Positions 39,801 to 52,300 are shown, counted from the stretch's first letter. The stretch: DNA of 64,000 nucleotides from Laguncularia racemosa (GCA_037954665.1 JBBMOL010000046.1:4448501-4512500); one strand, 5' to 3'. The notes: a model not told the origin generated them from the letters alone. Numbers and translations: made by a program.

Positions 39801-42691
39801 AATACCCAATAAACACACATTTAAGGGCTCTAGAGTCAAGTTTCCCAACATTTCTAGTGTGAACAAAACAAACACAGCCAAACACCTTTGGAGGAACAAT
39901 ATATTCATTCTTACCCTTTAAAACTTCTAGAGGGCTCTAAAAATCGAGGGTTTTAAGTGGCATTCTATTAATAAGATAAGTAGCTATCAGAATAGCATCT
40001 CTCCAATAAGGTTTTGGTAGATTCATAGTAAACATAAGAGATCTTGCCACTTCTAACAAATGCTTATTTTTTCTTTCAGCAACCCATTTTGTGCACTAGT
40101 GTAATGACAGCTAGTTTGATGTATTATTCCATTGGATTCCAAATAAACACCAAAGTTTTTATCCATGTATTCAGTGCCATTGTCAATTCTCGAGATTCTT
40201 ATCTTGGTATCGAATTGAGTATAGATCATCTTATGAAATGATTGAAAGCAAGAAAAAACTTCATTTTTTGCTTTTAACAAATATACCCATGTCATTCCAG
40301 TGCAATAATCAATAAAAGTAATAAAGCAACGACTACCCGATAAAGAAATTGTTTAAGGAGGACCCCATACATCAGAATAGATAGTTATAAAAGGAATAGT
40401 ACTTCTATTATTATATAAATGATAAGAGTTTCTAGTGTGCTTGGCATACTCACAAGCATAAAACAAAGACTCAAACTAAGTTCTCAAAAACAAACTGGGA
40501 TATAACTTCTTTAAAACAAAAAAAGATGGATGTCCTAATCGCCTATGCCACTGTACTATTTCTTGATTTACATCCTTATTATCTCCAAAAAAGGCTTGAC
40601 CAGAGTCTCTAGTTCCATCAATCATATATAAGTCATCATGTAATCTACCACTACCAATCCTCTTCCCGGTTTGAAGGTCTTGAAAAACACAATGATCAGG
40701 GAAGAACACGATTTTATAGTTCAGAACTTAGTGATGGAACTAACAGATAAAAGATTAACAAGAAACTCTAGTACATGGAGAACAAATGAAAGTTTAACTT
40801 TATGAGTGCAAATAATAGAACCTATTCCTAAGACAGGAGTTAAGGAGCCATCAGCTATTTTGACATTCTCTCCTTTACATGAAGAATAGTTTTGAAGGTA
40901 TTTTGAAGAGCCCATCATATATCTATTCGCACCAAAGTCAATAATCTAAGAATTAAGATGAGTAGTAAAGGTAGTACTGATTACACATAATTGGATGTAG
41001 CACTAGTGGAAAAATCAAGTTTGGTTAGGAGGTGACGAAGATGCTGAATTTCATCAGAAGACAGAGTTTCTCCAAGGCCTGTCCTTGGATGCTTCCACAG
41101 ATTCCACCACATTTGCTTAAGCCCTTGATGAACTGACTCGTTTTCTCCCACGATCTCTAGTTGGTTGATCATGTAGCTTCCAACAAGTCTCCTTTGTATG
41201 CCTTGGCTTCCTACAATAGTCACAGTGCAAGTGATCTTTATCAGAAGTGGTTGCCTTTGGTTGTACATGAGAAACAATTAACTCAGACTACTTGACTGGT
41301 ACTATATAAAGCATGACACCACGTCGGCTTTCTTCCTATTGAATATGGGAATATGCATCCTCAAGAAGGAAAAGGAATTTTACCAAGAACTTGAACCCTT
41401 ATTTGATCATACTCTGGGTTCAAACCAGCGAGAAAATCATACTCTCTTTTTCAACTAAATTTTGAAATATGATAGCATCTTCCGTACAATGCGCTTGGAG
41501 ATCCCAATAATAATCTATCTCCTGCCATAACCCACTTAATTCGGAAAAATACTCGGTGATTGTCAACTCACCTGTTTTGTGCCATGGATTTTAATCCGAC
41601 TTTCAAAAACCTGGGCATCATTTCCTTTGTGAGAATAGGTGCATTTAGTTGAATTCTAAATTTTCTCAACAATGTCAAGTAATAAATATTGTTTAGAAAT
41701 TCGATGATGCATAGTATTCAAAAGCCATGTCATAACAAGTGAATTTTCAGAATCCCATTGAGTATAGGTAACATCAAAAACCTCAGGGGGTTTGTTTCTC
41801 CAATAATATATCCTAGCAACCTCCTGGATTTAATAAATAGCAAACAAGCATGTGACCAAGCAAAATACGTACCAGCCTCATCAAGTTTCATGGCACTAAT
41901 TTGTGAGAGAGAACCATTATTTACCGCCTTAGTATCCTCCATAGACACAAGAATAATAGAGCCTAGTCAAACGACAAAGAACGGATAGCAAAAAAAATCT
42001 GACCTCTAATCGGACGATCATGGCCAGAGAACGGTGGTCGAAGGACGACAAAGCAAGGTTCTAAGCGAGGAACGGCGACAAAGGATGGTTAGCAAGGGGC
42101 CCATGCGCTAACAAGTGAAGAACGCCTAGAAATCTTCGATCAGCGCATGAGCTCACGTGCGACTTCAGATGGTGGTCGGACTTTTGGGAACAACCAATCG
42201 AAGGGTGTACATCCTTGTAGTGGCAGTGATGAAAAAACCGAGGGAGTAAACTCGACCTCTTTGGGAACAATAAAAAAAGAAACCCTAGCGTTGCAGCGGG
42301 AACATCACCTCAAAGATAGCAAGAAGGCTCTGATACGGTGTTATTTTTCGATAATAAAATTCTTGTTTCTTTATTAATTTTTACATCTCATGTATAGGGA
42401 TATTTCTATAGAAATTACATGTCTAATTTAGGAAAGTTACATGTCTAATCTAGGAAAGCCTATTAATTACAAAATCTTTCTAATAAACAAAATAAATAAA
42501 AATCTAGCTAGTTAACACCATCAAGCATTAGCTTAGGCATTCTTTACAATAATAATTTTAGCACACTCATAGCATCAGTAGCTTAACAAAACTGTGACAC
42601 TTGAGTGTAAGGAAGACTATTATCTATGTTATCTGTGCACATGACTGAATAATTTTTGCTTGCCTCTGCAGATTTGGTGTTGGAACTGTAA
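27720..42691 (+). CDS. LAZY1: LAZY1-type IGT family gravitropism protein, 5 exons
   Basis: Exons 27720-27725, 27804-27870, 28392-29164, 29711-29987 and 42672-42691 join in frame to 380 codons, all with GT-AG introns. Exon 1 is only ATGAAG, the six-nucleotide first exon typical of IGT genes. Seen: GWMHRK at residues 5-10; IGTFG (the family signature) at 97-101; an acidic DDLKLLSEELERFLEAE block at 131-147; VCPLQGYLFGS at 185-195; a basic KHLLKKIFKK stretch at 246-255, possibly nuclear targeting; C-terminal YLVLEL at 375-380. Known for the family: LAZY proteins control shoot and branch angle through auxin redistribution in gravity-sensing cells, and their conserved C-terminus binds RLD proteins. 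The GNCC-type start of exon 3 and the ABCI11 neighbour favour LAZY1 over its DRO1-like paralogues. Intron 4 is 12,684 bp and carries nested retroelements on the opposite strand. No frame break was seen. Confidence 0.93.
28075..28092. repeat. (TG)n microsatellite in LAZY1 intron 2
   Basis: Nine TG units in intron 2 of LAZY1 (27871-28391). It is a likely length-polymorphic marker tightly linked to the gene. Confidence 0.85.
31370..31398. repeat. (AAATT)n microsatellite
   Basis: About five tandem AAATT units in LAZY1 intron 4, immediately followed by two aaact variants. Confidence 0.8.
31783..31970 (-). repeat. 3' LTR of copia-1
   Basis: Aligns with 42339-42517. Compared with it there is a short internal expansion (extra acaaaaattac-like unit) and scattered substitutions. 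Abuts the purine tract on its inner side. Confidence 0.88.
32795..33371 (-). repeat. 3' LTR of gypsy-B, with internal duplication
   Basis: 577 bp against 518 bp in the partner. The extra length is mainly near its + strand start, where a segment containing ggagtaagctcc is present twice (about 32803-32818 and 32862-32877). The pyrimidine-rich region and the TA-rich end are shared with 38105-38622. Confidence 0.85.
33385..36809 (-). pseudogene. gypsy-B pol remnant with chromodomain
   Basis: From right to left: protease-containing segment (36057-36809, VILVDSGVSHNF); reverse transcriptase (35667-36038, LVKKKDGTWRFCVDYRALN and PFGLTNAPATFQ); catalytic box near 35630 reads FFDG where the family has FFDD; RNase H (34982-35236, ECDALGRGLGAVLQQ); integrase (34147-34849) with HHCC region, then SIDFIGGLP, SDRDPTF and STAYHPETDG; C-terminal integrase (33559-34101, FEIVYGHPPP); chromodomain end near 33400-33545 (LVQWQDQMPEHASW). 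Stops lie after the RT thumb-side MMSEIF, after HPETDG and before LVQWQ. The integrase catalytic E position reads K. It cannot be active. Confidence 0.88.
36820..38153 (-). pseudogene. gypsy-B gag remnant
   Basis: Gag pieces lie in several frames: 37923-38153, 37601-37798 (PNWILMAEQYFAAQ) and 37298-37492 (SQLRQYGTVQQYIKDFE), which are typical Retrotrans_gag segments in the expected order. Near 36840-36885 a zinc knuckle CFKCDQPFNPSHRC precedes the protease. Frame changes and stops prevent translation as one protein. Confidence 0.78.
38105..38622 (-). repeat. 5' LTR of gypsy-B
   Basis: 518 bp, partner of 32795-33371. Differences from it are mostly single bases plus the duplication described there and a few short indels in the TA-rich end. 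Confidence 0.85.
42339..42517 (-). repeat. 5' LTR of copia-1
   Basis: 179 bp, ending ctagttaaca on +. It lies only 154 bp from the final LAZY1 exon. An LTR promoter active here would read leftwards into the element, antisense to LAZY1. Confidence 0.88.
42672..42691 (+). other. LAZY1: LAZY1 exon 5, 20-nt coding end
   Basis: After the acceptor tgcctctgcag the exon completes the split Tyr codon, codes for LVLEL and stops with TAA. The phase (one base from exon 4 plus two here) and the family's conserved C-terminal motif make this assignment strong although it is 12.7 kb from exon 4. 3' UTR sequence must follow before about 43000; no clear AATAAA was seen. Confidence 0.88.
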
Positions 42692-43363
42692 CAAGGAAGC
42701 TGTCAGTATTGCTGATTTGTAATTGTACTTGCTGATACCTATGGGGTTTGTCTCTATCTTAAGCACAAATGAGATGTGAGTGAAAGACTGGATATTAATT
42801 GTAAAAGCAGTGATCCATCTATCTGCTTATTAAGTATGACAAGCAGTAAATGAAGTGTGTTAATTTGATAAACTAGTAGCATAAGTTTTAATCTTCAAAT
42901 TACATTTTCACAATAACAACTTACTCCCCCAAAAAACTAATACAGAAAAGTGTAATGTAACAGCAACAAAGTTTGCTCATTCCTTTCTAAAACTTCAGAT
43001 TTCTAGTGTCATTCAAGAAAATAAACATCCCCACTCAAGAGCAGCTCCACACAAAAAGCCATCTTCATTTGGCCGTATGTCGTTTTACATGTTGCTGCTG
43101 AAGCCATAGGCTATGTGAATTCTTTTATATGACCACATGAAAGTGTCGCTCAAGAGTAATGTCAAATCATGAGATGCAAAATCATACAGCATAGTCTTTG
43201 GCAGATGCTTCCCCCCCTCCACCTGACAGCTGCATTGTAGAATATATCAACCTCTCATTCCGGAATCTTGCCGACTGCAATTTATAAAATTTAGAGAAAA
43301 GAACACGTCAGGGCAGAAGCTCACAAATGCACGTTGGTCAATTAGGCAAAAGTGTATCCGCAA
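42692..43363. other. Convergent 3' intergenic/UTR region
   Basis: The 672 bp between the LAZY1 stop and the ABCI11 stop. It should hold both 3' UTRs, which may overlap. I saw no gene or strong polyadenylation signal. Confidence 0.6.
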
Positions 43364-46300
43364 TCAAGCTGGCAAAGGTTCTTCCACTAAAACACCACCC
43401 ATTTCCATCCTCCAAGATCGATCAACCAGAAGTGCTAACTCTCTGAAATTAATGCAAAAACATGATTGACATTGGAAACTGAAAATGGATCCATGATAAT
43501 GTAAATGAAAGGAATGCACACCACATTACTTTTATGTGAGAGTTTTACACAAAAAAATAAAAAACCTATTTCCTGAGGGAAACTTATGGTTTTTTTTTTT
43601 TGTTTACAGCAAAAAAACAAAAGCAAAAACAAAGAACTGCAGGAAAAATATATATACTGATTGGCTGGACTATAGCAGGGAAAGCAGAGTATCTAAGTAG
43701 AAGAAAATAGAAGCAATTTTCATGCAAGTTCATTCTCATCCTTTCTCCCCATTTTGGTTCTAAATGAAACTCCACAGAAGAATTAGGGAAATCACTGTCC
43801 ATTAGTTAGTATAAAGCCTGAGAGAGACAAAACTACAAAGAAGACTGTAGGACTCAGGAAGAATGTAAACTCACTTGAGGTCATGGCTGACAACAAGAAT
43901 TGTTAATTCTCTCTTAAGATGCCTTAGAAGATTCACAACATCTGCACGGGCCTTCCAATCTAAGCACCATGGTAGAGTTCAGCATGCACACAAGCATAGA
44001 GAGACATAAGTAAGAACCTAAAAAATACACATGCTTATCTGAGAAGCAAACACAAGCAGGAAAGATTAGTACGGTCAATTTACAGATGCAACTACAAAAA
44101 GTTACCATCTTTTACCCTAGTTGAAAATGCCAGGCGATTGATGACGGTCAACACCAGAAACTCTATACTGTAGATTAAAAGTCTAAATACTTTCAGCATG
44201 AATTTGTTGAGAATTTAAAGGAGGCTTGCTAGCCAGTTAGTAGATGAAAATAATGAGTGAAACATAGAGATCACAGGAATGAGTCACATAATTTATTAAT
44301 AAATGAATGTTTACATTAAACATATTAATTGGTCTTTAAGAACAATTGATACTAAAATTCAAGACAGGGCATAATTAAACAACAAAAGAATCACCATACC
44401 AAGACCAGCAAGAGGTTCATCCAATATCAACAAATCTGGAACATCTACCTGAATAATATTAACACTCAGATGAGCACCATGAACACAGGACAGTTCAAAT
44501 TACAAATCAACTTTTCATCGCTACTTATGCCTGCATGCAAAATGATCGTAAGTTTAGAGTGTTTTCTCACCAACTGAATTGCCAAAGCAAGACGGCGTTT
44601 GTAGCCACCACTTAGGGAGTGGGGATCTTTACCCAAAGAGATATTGTCTAATCCAACCTGGAGACATACATTTAAGAAGTCAAAGTTTAGGTATTGAAAA
44701 GAGAGGATATGCAATGACAACTTCATGGCTTCTACAAAGAAAATGGTAAGAGGAAATATGCAGGCAATTTAATCTATAATGCACAGTTACCCAGTTGAAA
44801 GCTCTCTGAAGCCGGAAAGCAAGTTGCTCTTTCAACCAATAGCCACCTTTTTGTCTTGGCCACCCAAAGGTAGCTTCATCCAGAAGGTTATCAGCAATGA
44901 AGTACCTAGTGAAAGCAATGAAACTGTGTAGAAGAAGAACCAAAATAATGCAAAGAATTCCATGAGAAAGAACTTCCTGTGAAGTTCACGCGATTATCAG
45001 CTAAAACGGCCAACATTGTGATGCAAAATCATAGTTTAATGCGATGGACTATAGACAGTTCACCTGGAGCACAGAGTGCTGATGTAACAGGATCGAGTTT
45101 GATGATGGGAATTAGGTCTATTAACCACTATATCAAGTTCACACAAAGGTCTAAACGTTTTCCTACAGCGCTTTCCTATGTTTGAAAACAAGTTCAAGCT
45201 CATTAGAGAGAACCCAACAATCTCATGTTTACACCAATTTTAGGGAAACTTCTGCATGAATTCCATTCCAAGAGCCAAAGCTCTATTTTAGCAAGTTTCT
45301 ATGCAGTTGAAAACATAACCACTACTTCTGTAAAACCCGGCCAGAAAAAGAATAAAATAAATAAAATAATTAATAATGAGGATATTGTGGTAATTTTTGA
45401 CATCTTAAGAAGGGGCAATATAGGAAGTTTATAAATTTTTTAACCCAATCTGTATTTTAAGCCATCCCTCTCTTTCTCACCCTTTTTTCTTTCTCTTTCT
45501 ATTCCCTTACATTAGATCCTTTTGTAGCAGTTCTCAAGTACACACTTCCACAATCAGGCATCTTAACTCAAGGTAAGTCAAAGAACTTTTCACCTTTTTT
45601 GAAATTACAAGCGTCTAATCCTTAGTAACACGAGTTAAGGTTGTAGGGTTGAATAGTATGCAAGTTCTTAAAGAGTAGAAAACACCAAAGTTGCATTGTG
45701 AGTTTAATCAAGTTAAAAATTTTATATGGAACTGGTATCAATTGATTTCTAATAAGTAATGTACATATTTTTTTAATAAGAATTGAGTGAATTTCGTTTG
45801 GAAAAGTGTAATCTAGGGGTTCACGAGTAGATCAAGCCCATGATTGTGCCTGTGAAGTTTATGAATGTGTATTACAAAAGGGTGAAACTAGCGTGAAAAG
45901 CAAGAATTTTGGAAGTGAGAAGTTCATGGACAACATCACGCCCTTGTGAACCTCAACCATGAACCTGTCTATAAGGTTCACATGTTCTACTAATGAAGTT
46001 CATGGCCAAAATCATGCCCATGATCTTGACCGTGAACCTTATAGGTCATGAATATGTATTCTTTTGCTCCTTTTTCCTTTTCCTTAATACTTTTAATGAT
46101 TAAATTAGATAGAATTAGCTTGGTTTGAATTAGTGAGGGTCTTAAATACATAGTATTTACGATGTTATCAAGTTTACAGTTCAAGTTTAAGATCATGCAA
46201 AGGTTAGACTGTAGGTATAGGTTTACTCTACATATTGCTCGTGCTTGTTAGTCTTAGAAGCTAGATTATTGTATGTGGCTTGACTTAAGGACCCAAAATG

Positions 46301-49300
46301 GTAGAATCTTAGGGAGCATCCCAATGATCTCTATGTGACACTATTTCTAGTGAAGTCACACATTAAAATAATCTAGGTAAATTCTAGAATAACTCATAAG
46401 TGTTAGGGTTGGAAGTGGCAGTTTCTAATACCATAGTATCAAGACTAAAAGTGATGGTATCCCAAATGTATTATTTATATATATAGATAGTATATAAACT
46501 TTTGTGTAAGGTCATGAATACCTCTATGTATGATTGTTTGACTTAAACAAAGATATAAATTAATTAAAATTGTCTTTATACTATTGCATTCAATGCATGT
46601 GAACTATGTGATGATGTAGCATGCATATGTGATTGTGGGTAATCTCGTATTGGGCATTAACTTCTCTTTGTGGGATACTTTTTCAGTTATAGGTACAAGT
46701 ATGGAACATGAAGCAAACTATAAAATATCTAATTATGAGTTGAGACAAGGAAACACGGATGTGGAGTACTTATACTACTATGACGACTAGTGTCTAATTT
46801 TGGGAGATGATGTTTATTTTTAATAGACGATTCTATGTGTGTATGTTTTGGAAATGAGGCTCCTGTAGTTATTAGGCTACTTTAGTTTTGATATTATTTT
46901 GTGATGATGGAGCTATATGACTCCCACAGCGGAGCTATGCAATTTACTATGTTTTCATTTCTTGGATGTTGTTGATGGGAGTGGTTGTTAGATTTCCACT
47001 CAAGTATGTGTAGACATGGATATTTGTTATGTGATTGGAAGTTTCTTCTAGTACTTGGGGATGTTTAGACAGATTAGTAGCCTTTTTATGTCATACCAGA
47101 TAGTGACATATAGCGGGTTGTAATGTCCTAAATCCTAGGGCGTTACAACTTCCCACTACCCTGCCCACTCTCCCAGCATACATGCAGAATCTTCCATAAA
47201 TGGCTCTCACAACTGACCCTTCCTACAGACCCCTATGACCTGACAACAGCAACACACCATGACAAATGACAGTACATAACACCAGCACCTAGACAGGTTA
47301 CAACAACTGAAATTCAAATACCTAGACAAGTTACAACAACTGAACTTCAAATAAAACACATGGTCAAACCAAAATACATATAACAACAGCAACTGTACAG
47401 CAACTATTGGACACCAAACACTACTCTAGGCATTCCTCATGTTTTTTGAGCATATACACCTACTCAAAAGGAACCATTCTATACGGTTCATGTCAGCCAG
47501 CACGCATGACAGCTGATCTGATTACTATTGAGAGTCATGAAAAAAAATTTCACGGGTAGCAGTATGGAGAGATTCTCAAGCCAATGAAGTATGCAATGCA
47601 ATCCTAATCAAATTAAAAGAATTGTTTTTTTTAGGGTAAAAATGTTATAGACGGACCACTCCTAAAGGTTTGTATATAGCCAAAGATCAGAAGGAGAAAA
47701 ATATCTTTTGCTTTATATCATGAATGTGGGACAAATTAAGAAAACTTCATCATGCTATAGCAACATATCACCAAAGTACTACAATCTGCTTATTATTAGA
47801 GTCCAAGAAATTCTTACAGTATTTTAACGAAGGGCATGAAAAAGAGAGAGAGAGAGAGAGAGAGATCATTAGCTATGGCAATCCACATGCACAAATTTTT
47901 TCCAGATTTGCTTTTCATTTTGCATTCAATATGCTCTACCTTTCAGGGAATTGGAAGACAATGCCAACTCTCTCGGGGGATAAAGGTTCAGAAGGCTGTT
48001 TCTGTACTCCGTTATCACCATACCTTTGCACCCTTATGGAACCTGAAGTTGGTTTATTTAGTCCAGCAAGAAGCTGTAATAGTATACACAAGGAAAGCAA
48101 GCACAATGTAAGTTAACCAAAAATGATAAAAGCTTGATTGAGTCACATTCAAAAGACAGTGACCTGCAATAAAGTAGTTTTTCCGCTTCCACTCTGTCCA
48201 TAAATCAAGCCAAAGCTGCAGAAAAGAGATTGAAGCAGGCTGTGAATTGATGAAAAGAACAATATCCACTCATGATTTTATTCATTTTCTGAAGGGAGGA
48301 ATATATACACAGTTTACAGCACAATTTCTAGCCTGGTCAAAGACAAACAAAAGGAAAGAATCTCCTATACATAAATACTATACCAATCACAGCACATACT
48401 CCTAAAAATGCTCAACCCCATAGAAGAAAGGAAATAAAAACAGTGACAAACTAAGAAAATAAATAACAACTTCACCAAAATAAAAAGATACAAAATTTCT
48501 ACACCTCTCCTCAAGCTAAGGAAGTGATATCTATCATTCTTAGCTTGCAAATAATTTTTGTGAAAAGACTTCTTGATAATGATTTAGTAAGAACATCAGC
48601 ATTTTGATCTCATGAGGGCACATGATATAATTTTATTCCTTCATCTTCAATCTCAGTCTTAATGAAGTGTCGATCCAATTGCACATGTTTCATGCGATCA
48701 TGTTATACTAGATTTTTCACAATATTTAATGTTGATTTGCTTTTGCCTAATACTCAGCTTCTGCACTACTCCTGACCACTACTCCTTGCTTTTTACTCCT
48801 CCATGGAACAAGATTACCCTATACCTTAGTACAATACCCAGTCATGGATCTACCATCAAAGATATCAACTCCATAATCAACATCAACATAGGCCTTGATA
48901 ACTCTATTTTGTGTCTTTTTAATGAATAATCCCTTTCCTAGGGTACATTTAGGATACCTCATAATATGGTTTACTCCATCCATGTGATGTTTAGTAGGTG
49001 AATGCATTATTTGACTCATCATACTAATAAAATGAGCTAGATTAGGTCTAGAAAGCAATAAATAGATTAGCCTGCCTACGAATCTTTGATATTGGCCTTT
49101 ATTAACTGGAATGTCATCTACTGGAGCACAACTTTTCCAATTCTATGGTAAAGGAGCAATCATAGGCTTGTATCCTAGCTTCCGTCTCTTTCAGTAGGTC
49201 AAGTATGTATTTTCTCAAACTAATAAAGATTCCCTTTCTATTTTTAGCAACTTCCATCCTTAAGAAAAATTTCAACTCCCTAAGCTCCTTTGTCTCAAAC

Positions 49301-52300
49301 TCTTCTTTAATTCTCCTCTTCAAATTATTTATCAACAATATGTTATCACCTGTGATGATTATATCATCCACATATACTATTAAAATTGATTTTAGTTCAG
49401 AGCTCCCCTATTCCACTCAAAATATCATCCACATATACTATTAAAATTAATTTCATTTGAAAAACAATGTATGCTTAGCCTGAATTTGTTTATACCCTAG
49501 TCCACTCAACGTATCATTGAACTTTGCAAACCATGCACTTGGAGATTGCTTCAAACCATAGAGACTTGTTCAATTTGCATGCCTTCCCTTTGTTACTATC
49601 AAACACAAAGCCAAGTGAAATTTGCACGTAAATTTCCTCCTCTAATTCCCCATTTAGGAAGGCATTTTTTACATTCAACTGATGTAATGGCCAATCTAGA
49701 TTTGCAGCAAGAGACATTATTACCCTGAGGAATTCAACTTTGCTACTAGAGAGAAGGTCTCTCATAGTCAATCCCATAGGTTTGTGTATTTCCCTATGCA
49801 ACCAATCGTGCCTTATACCATTCAACACTCACATCTGATCTATACTTGATACTGAAAACCTATTTGCTTCCGATTGTCTTCTTACCTACTGGTCAACCAT
49901 ATCCTAAGTATTATTTTGGTATAAGGCTCTCATTTCCTCCAGGACAGCTTTTTTCCATCTTAGATGTCTTAACACCTCATCAGTATTCCTCCGAATTAAC
50001 CTCATTATCTACACTTGTTAAACATGCCCCATACTCTAAAGATAATTTTGAATACGTTATATAATTTGAGACAAGATATTTTGCGTAAGCACATTTCCCT
50101 TTTCTCAAAGTTATAGGCCAATCAAGATCATCCTTCTCTTGCAATTTGGGCTCATCCTCTTTTTCCTCATTTGGTTGCACCAGAAATTGCAAGGTTGATG
50201 ATTGGCTATGCAATGAAGCTTTTGGCCTCCTTGTATATACTTTGAGTTCATTCTTTACTTGAATAAATTCTAGTCTAGAGGGTTCAAGATTTTGATTATT
50301 CTCTAAAGGACACATGGAACTAGGACTGGTTTGTAACTAACCAGTGACGTCAGGTTACAAATTTGTGAACTTAGAAGAACTAGGCACTAGAAAATCAAGT
50401 TTAGGAGTAGGAACAGCAAAATTGATGAGAATAGGATCTATGATCAGAGTTAAGTTATGCTGTTCCTGTTGTATCTCTAAGTCTCTCTCACCATGTGAGC
50501 TAAAGTAAGGCCAGTTGTCCAAAAAAAATGGTGTCAGCAGTAACTTAGACACATTCTGTGGGTGGATGGTAACATTTATATCCCTTTTGTGATGAAGAAT
50601 AACCAATAAACATCCCTTTAAGAGCTCTAGATTCCAATTTGTGTTTATTCACAGTATTGTTTAAAATAAGCATGGTACATCTACTTTTGGTGACAAGGAG
50701 TTCAACAAAGGGCATTCAGGATATGTGTCTAGGAGGACACTCAAAGGAGTTCTAAAATTAAGAACCTTTGACAGAACATGGTTGACAAGATAAGCAACAG
50801 TTAAGACTGCATCTCTCCTAAACATGTGTGGAATAGAGTTAGTAAACATCATGGCTCTTACAGTTTCTAAGAGATGTTTATTCTTTCACTCCGTAATGCC
50901 ATTCTGTTGAGGAGTATAAGGATGGGAACTTTAATGAACCATGCCATTTTCGTTTAGGTAGTACCCAAAATCATTCAAAAAATGCTCCTTACCATTGTTA
51001 GTTCAGAGTATTTGAATGTTTTCATTGAGGACATTCAAAACAGATTTAACAAACTACTTGAATACATGGAAGACATCGGATTTTTCTTTTAAGAGAAACA
51101 CCCAACAAACTCTTAAATGGTCATCAATAAACATAACAAACCACTTATACCCATTGTAAGTCAAAATTCGGGAATGTCCCCAAGTATCACTATAAATCAA
51201 CTGGAACATTTTTTGATGGTTTGTATGGTTTATTGTAATAGGAGCTTTTTGACAACTTAGCCATAATACAACACTCACAACTAAAATCATCCACCCTTTT
51301 ATTCTCAAATAACTTTGGGTACAAACATCTTAACTAAGGGAAATTGGGATGTCTTAGATGTTTATGTCATAGCATGATTTAGAATCATTGGAACTGGAAA
51401 CAAGAGTCTTAGACTTAAAATTACAAACAGAGCTAAGATTTAATCCAATCATGTAGTATAAACCATCATGTTCTTTAGCATTGCCAATCATCTTCCCCCA
51501 ACACTGGTCCTGCATAACACAATCAGTTGGCATGAATATCACTTAGCATTTCATATCTCTAACTAACTTAATTACTGATAATAAGTTATATTGTAACTTT
51601 GGAACAAACAGAGTATCATTTAATTTCAAACCATCCAGGTTCCTTTCCCCTTGCTACTAAAAAATCTCCATTAGCTATTGTTATCTTGCTCAAATTATCA
51701 CATACGCTCAGATTATCAAAGTACTGTTTGGAGTTACACATATGGTCAAAGGCACCTGTGTCTATAAACCAAATATCACCCTTCTAATTATTAGAGAAAT
51801 ACAAGCAAGTTCCTTTTTGAGCTATAGCTACTGAAGAAGATTCAGTCACCTTATTATTTCCAAAAGTAATTTAAGTCTAAGCCAATATTTTTTGAAGAAG
51901 ATTTATTTGATCAAAAGTCAAATTCAATTCCAGATTTGAGTTTCCCAAAGGCACTGCCACTACCACCAATGCATTTCTGATATTTTGGTACTCCTGCCAT
52001 GACTTGTTTTTCACATTATCCAGCTTGCCATGAAGTTTCTGGCAAGTATCTCTTGAATGATTGGACTTGCGACAAAAATTACACCATTGTCTCTCTCGTG
52101 CAGGTATCCTTTGAGCGGAATCTGCGACCGGTGCAGATACATTATTTTGATCGTCCTGCTTTGCTGCCAACATCACCCGTCTACAACTTTCTTCATGATG
52201 AACTTCTGCAAATGCTTCCTTAAGAGTCAACAATGGCCATTTCCCAAGCACTCTGTCTCTTACCTCATCAAGGTCAAGGTTTGAACCATGTAGAAAATAA

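Larger units (their letters stand above)
31978..41988 (-). pseudogene. copia-1 gag-pol remnants in two blocks
   Basis: Right block, read leftwards: gag (41190-41960) with a CCHC-type knuckle region (HCRKPRHTKETCWKLH) near 41200; pre-integrase (40476-40709, WHRRLGHPS); integrase (about 39880-40300, DNGTEYMDKNF); then its C-terminal part and the first part of RT (38848-39270, KWVFTVKHKVDGS, FDVKNAFFHGDL). The RT then meets gypsy-B. Left block: the end of RT (32458-32793, SHTRSDISYAVNLVSQF) and RNase H (31978-32340, YCDNKTAISIAYNP). The YVDD catalytic box expected near 38740 is destroyed by a small deletion, and stops occur throughout. The element is dead. Confidence 0.85.
31783..42517 (-). mobile_element. 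Ty1/copia element (copia-1), split by gypsy-B
   Basis: LTRs at 31783-31970 (188 bp) and 42339-42517 (179 bp) are clearly alike, starting tgttattttt and ending ctagttaaca or a one-base variant. Flanking 5-mers ccatt (31778-31782) and ccatc (42518-42522) form a target duplication with one mismatch. Inside the right LTR is a primer-binding site for initiator tRNA-Met (42326-42338, one mismatch to the usual form). Inside the left LTR is the purine tract (31971-31982, gaggggaag on the - strand). Without the nested gypsy it is about 4.9 kb. It lies antisense in LAZY1 intron 4. Confidence 0.9.
29988..42671 (+). other. LAZY1: LAZY1 intron 4 (12.7 kb) with nested retroelements
   Basis: The donor is T/gtaagt at 29988 and the acceptor is cctctgcag ending at 42671. 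About 1.9 kb is left when the copia-1/gypsy-B nest and one target copy are removed. The non-element part (29988-31777 and 42523-42671) shows no gene. An AAATT pentanucleotide repeat lies at about 31370-31398. The two single open frames in it have no domain. Confidence 0.88.
44906..47939 (-). other. ABCI11: ABCI11 intron 4 with solo LTR
   Basis: 3.0-kb intron between the Q-loop exon and the following exon. More than half is a solo LTR (45329-47147). The rest shows no gene; a GA repeat lies at 47843-47865. Confidence 0.85.

Noticed and set aside
44466..44726. Single 86-codon ABC-type frame as a separate small gene
   Set aside because: It is only exon 6 of ABCI11 read through its donor site; the ends do not belong to the protein.
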